Shown here one piece after another: positions 7,467 to 15,079 of a DNA stretch of 64,000 bases. Under the pieces are notes generated by a model. It saw only the letters and a list, made by a program, of their open reading frames with translations. It had not been told where the DNA came from and did not search any database. Where the stretch lies: NCBI RefSeq assembly GCF_024168645.1, contig NZ_JALJWF010000001.1, positions 2,037,001-2,101,000 on the forward strand, written 5' to 3'. Numbering within the stretch: position 1 is the first letter of the stretch; each line of letters opens with the position of its first letter. Source of the DNA: Pseudomonas sp. GGS8 (lineage in GTDB: Bacteria; Pseudomonadota; Gammaproteobacteria; Pseudomonadales; Pseudomonadaceae). The position numbers were made by a program, and so were the translations under genes.

Positions 7467-7918
7467 TCGGTGTATCGAACGAGATGCGTATGCTTAGCCG
7501 CGCGCAGCTAGGTTTCTTCATGGCTGCCTTGTGGTGGCCATTGCTGGTGGTACTGGCGATTTCTTCCTATGACCTGTGGATTGGCGAGTATTCAACGTTC
7601 GATTCATCCCAGACCTATTGGCAGTACCTGTTGTGGTGGGGCATTCCTGGGCTATTGGCGTTTTCGCTGTGGATGTCCCGAGGCGCCAAGAACCGAAACG
7701 AGCAACAAGCGCTTCGGATGGTTTGGCTCGCGCCTTTGAAATTCATCCCCTTTTACGCCGTGCCATGGATGATTTATGGCCTGGGGTGTGCGGTCGCCGG
7801 GCCGTGTGCTGAGGCTTACATGGCGTACGGTTGGATCATGCTGGTGCCTTACCTCCTGATTGCCGGTTACGTCTGTGCCGGTCTGACAGTCGCGCTCTAC
7901 AGGACGTTTTTTTCATGA
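7463..7918 (+). CDS. Hypothetical four-helix membrane protein (about 151 aa)
   Basis: A GTG at 7463 sits in the position equivalent to the ATG at 3589 and overlaps the upstream stop. ATG 7484 or 7490 are alternatives. The product has hydrophobic segments near residues 19-34, 55-70, 90-112 and 121-145, with Trp-rich helices (WWPLLVV, WQYLLWWGIPG). Only the first ten residues match family A; the rest is different, so a family A start has been joined to another gene. Function unknown. Confidence 0.6.
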   Translation: MIGVSNEMRMLSRAQLGFFMAALWWPLLVVLAISSYDLWIGEYSTFDSSQTYWQYLLWWGIPGLLAFSLWMSRGAKNRNEQQALRMVWLAPLKFIPFYAVPWMIYGLGCAVAGPCAEAYMAYGWIMLVPYLLIAGYVCAGLTVALYRTFFS

Positions 7919-8009
7919 GTTCCACTACCAGGCAGGTAACGTGGAGCGGTTGCTGTTCTGTCCCATTTGTTGATCCCGTTTCTTTAAAATTTATGGCGTC
8001 TCGATAAGT

Positions 8010-8435
8010 ATGAAAAAAACACTTTTTTTCTTGTTGGCTTTGTTTCCATTCTCCGCTTACAGCGAAGTCACCACCGAGACATTGTGCTTCGAACTCTCAC
8101 AGTCCAGTCCGGTAAAGTTTGAATTTCGAACCTTCTACGACCCAATCAGTAAATGGTCGGGTGGTTTCGTTAAGTACGCCAAATCAAACGTCCCCATTTC
8201 CATTGTGTTGACGAGCTCCCAAGACGAAATACTCGACCCACAGGCGCCCTGGCAGCACACAACAACGTGGTCTGAAGTCATGGATGGGAAAGTCACGGGA
8301 ACCTATGAGTGGGTGACTCAAGGGGCGCAGGTCGTTACGATGTCGTACACGAAGAAGTCCAACGGCAAGGCGTACAGCTTCATGCTTAACACCAGCATCG
8401 ACTCTTCTTTGGAAACCGGGTGTAAGTGGGAATAG
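8010..8435 (+). CDS. Secreted beta-rich protein (141 aa)
   Basis: A typical signal peptide (MKKTLFFLLALFPFSAYS) is followed by a 120-residue domain with two cysteines (residues about 26 and 139) that could close a disulfide. Alternating polar/hydrophobic stretches (KFEFRTFYDP, SIVLTSSQDE, VTMSYTKKS) suggest beta structure. It ends 9 bases before the XAC2610-like gene, so the two are probably co-transcribed. No family recognised; periplasmic. Confidence 0.7.
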   Translation: MKKTLFFLLALFPFSAYSEVTTETLCFELSQSSPVKFEFRTFYDPISKWSGGFVKYAKSNVPISIVLTSSQDEILDPQAPWQHTTTWSEVMDGKVTGTYEWVTQGAQVVTMSYTKKSNGKAYSFMLNTSIDSSLETGCKWE

Positions 8436-8444
8436 GATGATCAC

Positions 8445-8906
8445 ATGCGCTTCAACAAATTAGCCTTATCGCTGCTCGGATTACTGTGGACGATCCCGGT
8501 GTTTGCTGAAGTAACGACGTTCAGCCCAACCGATAACGTCGACGCGACGCTCGTGCTGGACGGTCCCACGCTAACGGTCGCTGTTAAACGCAATGCTCAT
8601 AGCGAATCCCGGACCATCGATTTTCAATCAGAAAACGAACTACATGTGCAGATCGACGATTTCAATTTCGACGGTGCGAAGGACTTCGCCGTCTGGCAGA
8701 TCGACGATGGTATGGGCACTTACGATTTCCACAGGATTTTTGTTTACCAACCCACAACAGGAACCTTCCAGGAGTTACAGCCCGATTGCGGCGATGGTTT
8801 CGTCAATCTCCGTATTGAGAGTAAGCGAAGAGCGCTGATCAGTACTTACTGGGAAATGAACGTGCCGAAGCAATGCGTAACCCGGTTTCCGAAGCGCAGA
8901 GCCTGA
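8445..8906 (+). CDS. XAC2610-like periplasmic protein (153 aa)
   Basis: The signal peptide ends at about VFA-EV (residues 21-22). The segment DDFNFDGAKDFAVW (71-84) followed by YDFHRIFVYQPTTGTF is the hallmark pattern of the XAC2610-related family, whose Xanthomonas founder is the immunity protein against a lysozyme-like effector of the bacteria-killing type IV system. Family assignment is by motif recognition only. Here it would neutralise a peptidoglycan-degrading toxin in the periplasm; that role is inference. Confidence 0.6.
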   Translation: MRFNKLALSLLGLLWTIPVFAEVTTFSPTDNVDATLVLDGPTLTVAVKRNAHSESRTIDFQSENELHVQIDDFNFDGAKDFAVWQIDDGMGTYDFHRIFVYQPTTGTFQELQPDCGDGFVNLRIESKRRALISTYWEMNVPKQCVTRFPKRRA

Positions 8907-8960
8907 ATAAAGCAAGACCAAGTCTTTACTTCTCATTGTTTGTTTAAGCAGGTTGTTACG

Positions 8961-9500
8961 ATGCGTAAATTTTGTTTTTTATTATTGGTATTTATGCTCT
9001 GTAGGGTCTCCGTGGCTCAGGACGATAGCCTCTATCTGCGGGGGACAGTAGTAGATGGCCCCTATAAAACAACTGTTGTCGAAAATGCGGCGTTATCGGT
9101 TTTGGAAACGGGAGATGCAGAGTATCCCGTATCTTTAGTCCTCGACGTGAAGAACAGTGATGGAGTATCGGCTAGACAGTTAGTTGATAAATATGATGTT
9201 GCGGGTTCGCCGCCTAAGGTCGAGTCGATATTTTTTTATCCGGTTCAGGATGTAAAAAATGTCTTTGTTTTGGTTTCTTGGGAAATTAACCATAGAGGCA
9301 TGGGTACCTACGGTACTCTGTATCAGGTCTATGCTTATGCACGAAGTAGCAATGGTGGGCTGATCTCCAATCAATTGATTCAGGCTAATAGGTACTTGAG
9401 CGGGATCGATGGCTTTAGTGAAGGTGTGCCACAAACGTTTGCTTATAAAGATGCGGCCTCAATAAAGGCCTACGTAAAAAAGCACCTTAATACGCCATAA
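8961..9500 (+). CDS. Secreted protein, paralogue of the 11759 and 21040 products (179 aa)
   Basis: ATG 8961 gives a signal peptide (FCFLLLVFMLCRVSVAQ); an in-frame ATG at 8940 is less fitting. The C-terminal half (YQVYAYARSSNGGLISNQL, FAYKDAASIKAYVKKHL) aligns with residues 280-360 of the protein at 11759 (YTTHAYSRTAAGYVRDERL, FPYKTAEGIVAKL) and, weakly, with 21040 (YNDAASIKKFL). No cysteine pair is visible in the mature part. Low-GC coding. Function unknown. Confidence 0.65.
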   Translation: MRKFCFLLLVFMLCRVSVAQDDSLYLRGTVVDGPYKTTVVENAALSVLETGDAEYPVSLVLDVKNSDGVSARQLVDKYDVAGSPPKVESIFFYPVQDVKNVFVLVSWEINHRGMGTYGTLYQVYAYARSSNGGLISNQLIQANRYLSGIDGFSEGVPQTFAYKDAASIKAYVKKHLNTP

Positions 9501-9543
9501 TCCCTTACGAAGGGATCTGTTAAAAATTACAAGGATGATTGGG

Positions 9544-10905
9544 ATGAATCAATTTATCAGACTCATTGTTGGAGCAATGTTTAGTGGCTTGCTAGGTTTG
9601 CCCACTGCGTTTGCGCAGGATGATTGCAACGAGATCACCGTAAACGAGCAAATTGATAGATGTTCTGATGTCGTGAAGAACGCTGCTGATTCACAGTTGA
9701 ATACGAGTTACCACCAGCTGATGGCTCGACTCGAAACGCAGTATCGAGCCGAACCCGACACAGGGACGGCGTATACGACGAAGGTCAAAGAAGCACAGCG
9801 CGTGTGGATAAAATTGCGCGATGCGAACTGTCCGCTCGAAGCGTTTGAGATTAAGCCTGGCACGTCCGCTTATGTGGCAACGGTGAACAATTGCATCGCA
9901 AGAATGAGCCGCGAGCGCACAGTCTTTCTGGACAGTATTGCGCCCGACATCGTCAGTGGTTCACCTGTTGGGCGAGGGTCAGATGTCTCGTGTCCATCCC
10001 AGAACTTTGCTCAGTTTCTGCCGGCATTCTCCGCCAGTGCTGAGACCCAGAAGCGCCTAACCGCACTGGCGGTAAAAATATTGGTATTGAAGCGCACCTC
10101 GGACCCTGGTCAATTTGAACCGCAAATTACTGCGGAGACTGGCTCCAGTTTGACGTTTCCGTTGATGGCTGCGATGGAAGGCAAGACTGAAGGGGTTGAG
10201 ATCGAGACAGTCGATGACGCTCACATGAACGTTGTGGATAAACGGGCCGGTAACAGCAACATCAAGATTTTTAACTTTGCTGAAAAGTCGTGCTGGTCGC
10301 TGGTGGGGATTGAGGATTGGTCGATCAGCGAGAAGGAGCTTGTCGCACCCGATAGACCCGGAATGAGCCGCGCGGAGAACCTTTGTTATCAACGTGCTGA
10401 GGGCTTGGGTGGGTTGGGGTTTCTTGAACGATACCGTCTGACTGGGGAGTTGATTGAAGCGTCGCTGGAAAACTATGTCTGTGCTGCGGAGTCGGGCGAT
10501 CCACAGGCGAGTCTGTCGGCGGCAAGATTGAGTCTTTCGCAGATGGCGTCTCAATTGGAAACCAGCAAGCTTGAGGCTTTGTTCAAAGCGGCATCCACGA
10601 CAGCGAGCGGCGCGCTGGGTTATGCCACTTATTTTTGTAACGGTAATTCCACCGACTATAGCGGCCCTTGCCTGCACCCCGAGCAGGCAGAAGGGCAAGC
10701 TATTCGCGCGGTCTCCATGGGCTCCACAGAGGCGATGAACTACCTGGGGTCTTCTTTTGAGAGTGGTGAATTGGGAACAAAGGATATGTCCCGGGCGTTG
10801 GCCTGTTATCAGATGTCAGCAGATAAAGGTAGCCCGGGGGGGAGCGCCGGCGTGAAGCGTTTGGTTTCGCAAGGCTCAGACATAAAGGCCAGTCACTGCC
10901 TGTAA
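9544..10905 (+). CDS. LprI/DUF1311 protein with central domain and Sel1-like repeats (453 aa)
   Basis: A signal peptide (to about TAFA-QD) is followed by an LprI-type domain (about 28-125) with the hallmarks DSQLNTSYHQLM, KEAQRVWIKLRDANC and NNCIARMSRERT. LprI proteins are known as lysozyme inhibitors. A central domain (about 150-265, VSCPSQNFAQFLPAF to CWSLVGIEDWSI) is shared with the C-terminus of the 21040 product. The C-terminal third has Sel1-like helical repeats (AEGQAIRAVSMGSTEAMNYLG is one). ATG 9544 sits nine bases after AAGGA; ATG 9535 abuts that site. A near-identical start region (AAGGATGATTGG then ATG) recurs at 18449. Probably periplasmic. Confidence 0.75.
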   Translation: MNQFIRLIVGAMFSGLLGLPTAFAQDDCNEITVNEQIDRCSDVVKNAADSQLNTSYHQLMARLETQYRAEPDTGTAYTTKVKEAQRVWIKLRDANCPLEAFEIKPGTSAYVATVNNCIARMSRERTVFLDSIAPDIVSGSPVGRGSDVSCPSQNFAQFLPAFSASAETQKRLTALAVKILVLKRTSDPGQFEPQITAETGSSLTFPLMAAMEGKTEGVEIETVDDAHMNVVDKRAGNSNIKIFNFAEKSCWSLVGIEDWSISEKELVAPDRPGMSRAENLCYQRAEGLGGLGFLERYRLTGELIEASLENYVCAAESGDPQASLSAARLSLSQMASQLETSKLEALFKAASTTASGALGYATYFCNGNSTDYSGPCLHPEQAEGQAIRAVSMGSTEAMNYLGSSFESGELGTKDMSRALACYQMSADKGSPGGSAGVKRLVSQGSDIKASHCL

Positions 10906-10933
10906 ATTTCGCCGTGCAGGTATAAACGCTGAA

Positions 10934-10976
10934 GAAGGGGACTTTAAGTCCCCTTCGTAACGTCCCTTTTTTATCC
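10934..10976. terminator. Hairpin terminator between convergent genes
   Basis: The perfect inverted repeat GAAGGGGACTT/AAGTCCCCTTC (10934-10956) lies between the end of the LprI gene and the end of the minus-strand DUF6124 gene, with a T-rich stretch at 10967-10972. The equivalent place at 23238 has the same GGGGAC/GTCCCC core. Confidence 0.65.
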
Positions 10977-10984
10977 GAGTTTCG

Positions 10985-11365
10985 CTACGCCTTCGCCCGA
11001 TGCTGCGCCGGATTCGGCGAATCAATATGATCCAGCGCTCGCTCCACCAACAACTGCGCCCCATCCGCCATTCTGCTGAGTGCCAGGGCGACTGAGCGGC
11101 GGGTGCCTTCGATGTCGTCGGCCAGGTCGGCGGCGATGGCGCTGATGGACTTCAGGTCTTCGGAGGCATTGGCCAGGAGGGCTTCGGTGTCGATGTCGGA
11201 GGAGACGGTGAAGAGCTTGCCTTTGCGCTTGGGTTTTTCGTTGGGGGGTGGGGCGAAATGATGGTCGAGGGCGCGTTCGGCGGCTTCGTGGAGTTTTCTG
11301 GAATCGAAGGATTCGTAGGGGGATGTGGCTTCGTTTTCAGGAGGATTTGGTGTTGGCTTGATCAT
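10985..11365 (-). CDS. DUF6124-type small cytoplasmic protein, copy 1 (126 aa)
   Basis: The product begins MIKPTPNPPE, has a proline-rich N-terminus (TSPYESFDSRKLHEAAERAL), a basic KPKRKGKLF stretch, and a helical C-terminal half (LANASEDLKSISAIAADLADDIEGTRRSV). I recognise it as a Pseudomonas DUF6124-type protein; molecular function is not known to me. Copy 2 at 23279 is nearly identical over the first 110 residues. No signal peptide. A long conserved leader precedes it, and an operon of secreted proteins converges on it. Confidence 0.7.
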   Translation of the reverse strand: MIKPTPNPPENEATSPYESFDSRKLHEAAERALDHHFAPPPNEKPKRKGKLFTVSSDIDTEALLANASEDLKSISAIAADLADDIEGTRRSVALALSRMADGAQLLVERALDHIDSPNPAQHRAKA

Positions 11366-11690
11366 TAAGTGTTACTCCAAGATTTAAGGAGCTGACACCG
11401 TTTCGCGTGCACTTCGAAAGAGGTGGCAGCTGTGCATAGGTGTGCAAGACCGGTGGAGTCACCCGGCAGACCCGAAGGTCTCCCATACACAGCCGCCATA
11501 ACGATTCGCGAGCATAGGAAAACGCTCGACGAATTGCCATAACCGAATGTGTACTCCACCGGACTTGCACGTCCGTGTCACCGATTTTGCGGTGACGAAC
11601 AGAGGTTATCGATGAGCGCGAGCGCTGGATAGTTCATGAACAGCCCGGCGTGTTGAAGGAAATGTCCGATGCTGTCGAAGTAAATGTAGG
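11366..11690 (-). promoter_or_regulatory. Conserved structured leader of DUF6124 gene, copy 1
   Basis: About 320 bases upstream of the minus-strand gene match copy 2 at 23651-23955 far better than the surrounding DNA. Read on the minus strand: a GUCACCG/CGGUGAC hairpin (11577-11596); a long arm (11553-11570) that pairs with 11442-11459 at 17 of 18 positions; a hairpin at 11504-11534; a stem between 11482-11493 and 11429-11440; and AGACC-UUCG-GGUCU (11468-11481). The two long stems cross, so they form a pseudoknot or compete. See findings for the covariation. Confidence 0.6.
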
Positions 11691-11758
11691 CGGGTGATTG
11701 AGCGTTTTTAAACACGACGCCTGAGCCGGTTAATCCGAAGGTTTTTTGAGTGATCGAC

Positions 11759-13039
11759 ATGGATTGTATTTTTAAAAAAGGATACGGCTTCAGGGCGGCT
11801 CTGATGGGTGCTGTTGTGCTGAGCCTGTTCCTGGGGGGCACGGATGCGTTCGCTGAAGATCAACCTTGCCCGTTCGATGTGCCTCAAACGGAACTGAAGG
11901 TTGCAAGCTGCGTTCAGGAAGGGGGCGTGAACGTACTCAAGCTTGTGCCCCGTAACCAACCGGACTACGCCAACCACTTCGATAGTCTCCCCACTGTCAT
12001 TGTCACTGGGAAAAATCTGCAGGACATTTTGGCGGTTGTCGGAATCGACAATACGCGGCGCTACAACAAGCTGATCGAACTGCCTGATGCTGAATCAATC
12101 ATGGAGTTTTCGGACGCTACGGCGACAGCCAAAGCGTCGATGCAGCAGCAAGGCTGGAAGCTGCTGGACATGAAAAACGTCATTTATCCTGGGCCGGGCG
12201 GTGTTGAAGGGTTCGGATTAATCTGCAACACACTTCAAGCAGAAACAGCACAGGGCTTTGTCGTTGTTTCTCAGTGCAATACTTTTTATGAAAGCGAGAG
12301 ATCAAGCCTGAAAAAGATCCTTTCCAGGATCACCTGCGAAGCCCCAAAAAGTGAAGCATTCCCAGCGCTCAACACAGACTCGGGCTCTATCGTTTTCAAC
12401 TACGCCAAACTGCCCGAAGACGAATCCCAAGACGCCGATGACGTCGCCATCAACGTCGATTATGTAAATTGTGCCGATGGTACAAAAAAGAACATAGGCG
12501 GCCTGCCATTTTTGGCGGCCACGGGACGAGTGCAAGCGGCTTTCTTTGCGCAGGCTGAACCCGAAGCCGAGCCGGTGCTATTCGTCATTCATGCGGTCGG
12601 AATCAGAGCTGATACGGGCGTTAATTATTTGGGCGAGTATTACACCACTCATGCGTATTCCCGTACGGCGGCGGGTTATGTGAGAGATGAGCGGCTGTCG
12701 AATTATTTTGGTAATGGCGGCGATATTGCGCGCGATTCCGAGTCGTCGGAGTTGATCTACACGTTCCCTTATAAAACCGCTGAGGGCATCGTCGCCAAAC
12801 TCAACTCTGCCGCCTATAAACGCTGGGCAGCGGGGGACAGGGTGACGCTCACGATTAACAAAAAGACCTCGATTCACAGTTCGCCCGTTTTGGCGGACAT
12901 GACGAAAATGTATTTGATCAAGGGCGACTCGGTGTTGCAGGAAGGGGTTGAGGCCGGGTGGCTGCAAATCATGTTTAAAACCCCCAAAGGAAAGGAAATT
13001 CGGGGCTGGGTTCAATGCAACGATGCCGATGGTTGTTAG
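11759..13039 (+). CDS. Secreted protein with a C-terminal SH3-like domain (426 aa)
   Basis: The signal peptide ends at about AFA-ED (residues 30-32 from ATG 11759). Several cysteines in the mature part suggest disulfides (PCPFDVPQ, VASCVQ, GLICNTL, SQCNTF, RITCEAP). Residues about 280-360 are homologous to the 8961 product. The last 70 residues (RVTLTINKKTSIHSSPVLAD to EIRGWVQCNDADGC) look like a bacterial SH3 domain, a fold that often binds peptidoglycan. The gene stands alone between the DUF6124 leader and the next operon. A GTG at 11750 is an alternative start. Confidence 0.7.
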   Translation: MDCIFKKGYGFRAALMGAVVLSLFLGGTDAFAEDQPCPFDVPQTELKVASCVQEGGVNVLKLVPRNQPDYANHFDSLPTVIVTGKNLQDILAVVGIDNTRRYNKLIELPDAESIMEFSDATATAKASMQQQGWKLLDMKNVIYPGPGGVEGFGLICNTLQAETAQGFVVVSQCNTFYESERSSLKKILSRITCEAPKSEAFPALNTDSGSIVFNYAKLPEDESQDADDVAINVDYVNCADGTKKNIGGLPFLAATGRVQAAFFAQAEPEAEPVLFVIHAVGIRADTGVNYLGEYYTTHAYSRTAAGYVRDERLSNYFGNGGDIARDSESSELIYTFPYKTAEGIVAKLNSAAYKRWAAGDRVTLTINKKTSIHSSPVLADMTKMYLIKGDSVLQEGVEAGWLQIMFKTPKGKEIRGWVQCNDADGC

Positions 13040-13148
13040 TCGACTTTCTATTAGAAATTTTAGAGGCGAGACGGGCCCCGTGATTAATCACTAAATCTCC
13101 CGTTTTCCTTTAGACTTGCCCCCCTCAAGGAAGCTCCCAGGACACGGA

Positions 13149-13619
13149 ATGCCAGTCCCCCTTAACACCCTTCGCAACGCCCTGGTCGTTTGGCTATACG
13201 CCGCCGCACTGGTGCATCTGCTCGTCAGCATCCTGCTGACCTGGGCCGGCCATTCCGGTTTGCTCGACGGCTATCTGCAAACCATCGAAAAAGCCTTCTG
13301 GTTGGCCGACGCCGTACCCACCGCCGCCCGCGCGCAACAAGTCTGGTGGCTCGCCCTATTCGGCGCCACGCTGCAAAGCTATTCCCTCTACATGCTCGCC
13401 CTCGTGCACTTCGGCCATCGTCTCAAAACCCCTGTGGCCTGGGGCTGGTTGATTGCCGGCATCGTGCTCTGGGCGCCGCAGGACATGTTGATTTCCCTCC
13501 AGGCGCAGGTCTGGTCGCACCTATGGTTCGACAGCTTCGCGCTGCTCACTTTACTGCCACCGCTGATTTGGCTGTATCGCCACGACCGCCGCACCTCCAC
13601 CTCAACACACTCCGAGTGA
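13149..13619 (+). CDS. Hypothetical integral membrane protein (156 aa)
   Basis: GC-rich, core-like codon use. Four hydrophobic segments: about 9-32 (NALVVWLYAAALVHLLVSIL), 64-88, 97-118 and 126-144, with a polar C-terminal tail. Its TGA overlaps the next start as TGATG (13617-13621), so it is coupled to the TIGR01777 oxidoreductase, whose own N-terminus is a similar-sized membrane region. Function unknown. ATG 13149 is preferred over an upstream in-frame start at 13116 because a purine-rich AGGACACGG precedes it. Confidence 0.7.
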   Translation: MPVPLNTLRNALVVWLYAAALVHLLVSILLTWAGHSGLLDGYLQTIEKAFWLADAVPTAARAQQVWWLALFGATLQSYSLYMLALVHFGHRLKTPVAWGWLIAGIVLWAPQDMLISLQAQVWSHLWFDSFALLTLLPPLIWLYRHDRRTSTSTHSE

Positions 13620-15070
13620 TGCCAACCATGCCTGACTTTTCTCTCCTGGATTGGGCGATTGCTCTGTTGATTGCCCAGGCCTGCCTGGGTGCGCTCGATA
13701 CCCTGTATCACCACGAACTGACGGTGGCGTTGCCGTATCGCCACAGTGCCCGGCTGGAGTTGTCGATCCATGCGATGCGCTCGTGCTTCTACGGGATTCT
13801 GTTTCTGGGCATGGCGCATCTGGCATTCCACGGCACGTGGGCGATTGTGATTGCGCTGCTGTTTGCGCTGGAGATCGGCCTGACGCTCTGGGACTTCGTG
13901 GTCGAGGACCGCAGCCGCAAGTTGCCGGCCATCGAGCGCATCATGCATACCGTGCTGGCGGTGAACGGCGGGGCGTTTTTTGCTTTGTACGGGGTGCAAT
14001 TGGCGCAGTGGGCGAATTTGCCTACCGGCCTGAGCGCTATCGATTTCGGCTGGCGTGGCTGGTTGCTGACGCTGTTCGCTATCGGCGTTACGGCCTCGGG
14101 TATTCGTGACGGACTGGCGGCGCTGCGCATGCAGCGCGAAGGTAAACCGTCTAATCCGTTCGCTGGCGGAGCTTACAAACGGGTGCTGGTGACCGGTGGC
14201 ACCGGGTTTATCGGTGAAGCCTTGGTCAATCAATTGCTTGATGCCGGCCACACCGTCAGCGTGTTGGCCCGCGATCCGTTGAAAGCGGCGTACCTGTTTG
14301 ACGGCCGCGCCCGTTGCCTGCGTTCGCTGAGCAAACTCGGTTACAACGAAACCTTCGACGTGGTGATCAACCTGGCCGGTGCGCCAGTGGCCGGGCCGCG
14401 CTGGAGCGCCAAGCGTCAGGCGCAACTGATCGCCAGTCGCGTCAACACCACCGAAGCGCTGATGACTTGGCTGAAAAATGCCACGCATAAACCGGCGCTG
14501 TGGATTCAGGCCTCGGCCATTGGTTTCTACGGCGTGCGCGATGCCAGCGAACGTCTCGATGAAACATCGACCAAGGGCGACGGCTTCATGGCCGAACTCT
14601 GCGCGCAATGGGAAACGGCCGCGCAACCGGCCACTGAGTTCGGTGTGCGTCAGGTGGTGATGCGCCTCGGCGTGGTGTTCGGGCCGGGCGGTGCGTTGTT
14701 GCCGTTGCTGATTCCGTTTCGCCTGGGCTTTGGCGGACGCATGGGCGATGGTCAGCAGATCATGAGCTGGGTGCATCGCGACGATGTGATTCAAGTGATC
14801 GCACGCGCGTTCGATGATGAGAGCTTGAGCGGCACTTACAACCTGGTGGCGCCGGATACGGTCAGTCAGGCAGCGTTTGCCGAGCAGGTCGGCAAGGTCT
14901 TGAAGCGCCCGGTGTGGTTCCACATTCCGGCGGCGCCGGTGCGTGCGCTGGCGGGGGAAATGGCTCAACTGTTTTTCGACGGCCAGCGTGTGGTGCCCGA
15001 GCGTTTGAGCGAGGCGGGCTACACGTTCCGCTATCCAACCCTCGACGCCGCCCTGCGCGATCTGGCCTGA
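13619..15070 (+). CDS. Membrane-anchored TIGR01777/YfcH-type NAD(P)-dependent oxidoreductase (483 aa)
   Basis: Residues 1-165 form an N-terminal membrane region with about four helices. A Rossmann domain then begins with VLVTGGTGFIGEAL (GGTGFIG at 193-199). The fold continues through NLAGAPVAGPRW, IQASAIGFYG and MRLGVVFGPGGALLP, typical of the TIGR01777 branch of extended SDRs, and ends with a DUF1731-like C-terminus (PAAPVRALAGEMAQLFFDGQ). Classical YfcH proteins are about 300 residues and soluble, so the membrane fusion is noteworthy. ATG 13628 is an alternative start. The next gene follows after 9 bases. Confidence 0.8.
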   Translation: MPTMPDFSLLDWAIALLIAQACLGALDTLYHHELTVALPYRHSARLELSIHAMRSCFYGILFLGMAHLAFHGTWAIVIALLFALEIGLTLWDFVVEDRSRKLPAIERIMHTVLAVNGGAFFALYGVQLAQWANLPTGLSAIDFGWRGWLLTLFAIGVTASGIRDGLAALRMQREGKPSNPFAGGAYKRVLVTGGTGFIGEALVNQLLDAGHTVSVLARDPLKAAYLFDGRARCLRSLSKLGYNETFDVVINLAGAPVAGPRWSAKRQAQLIASRVNTTEALMTWLKNATHKPALWIQASAIGFYGVRDASERLDETSTKGDGFMAELCAQWETAAQPATEFGVRQVVMRLGVVFGPGGALLPLLIPFRLGFGGRMGDGQQIMSWVHRDDVIQVIARAFDDESLSGTYNLVAPDTVSQAAFAEQVGKVLKRPVWFHIPAAPVRALAGEMAQLFFDGQRVVPERLSEAGYTFRYPTLDAALRDLA

Positions 15071-15079
15071 GGATCACCC

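Noticed and set aside
11337..11570. Minus-strand frame through the DUF6124 leader, similar in both copies (SYARxSLWRLCxGDLRVCR)
   Set aside because: The amino-acid similarity follows from DNA conservation; base changes fit stem pairing, and the reading frame meets the DUF6124 start differently in the two copies. A leader peptide is not fully excluded.
13388..14968. A 526-codon minus-strand frame opposite the TIGR01777 gene
   Set aside because: Rich in Arg/His/Gln, no domain, opposite a well-supported gene.
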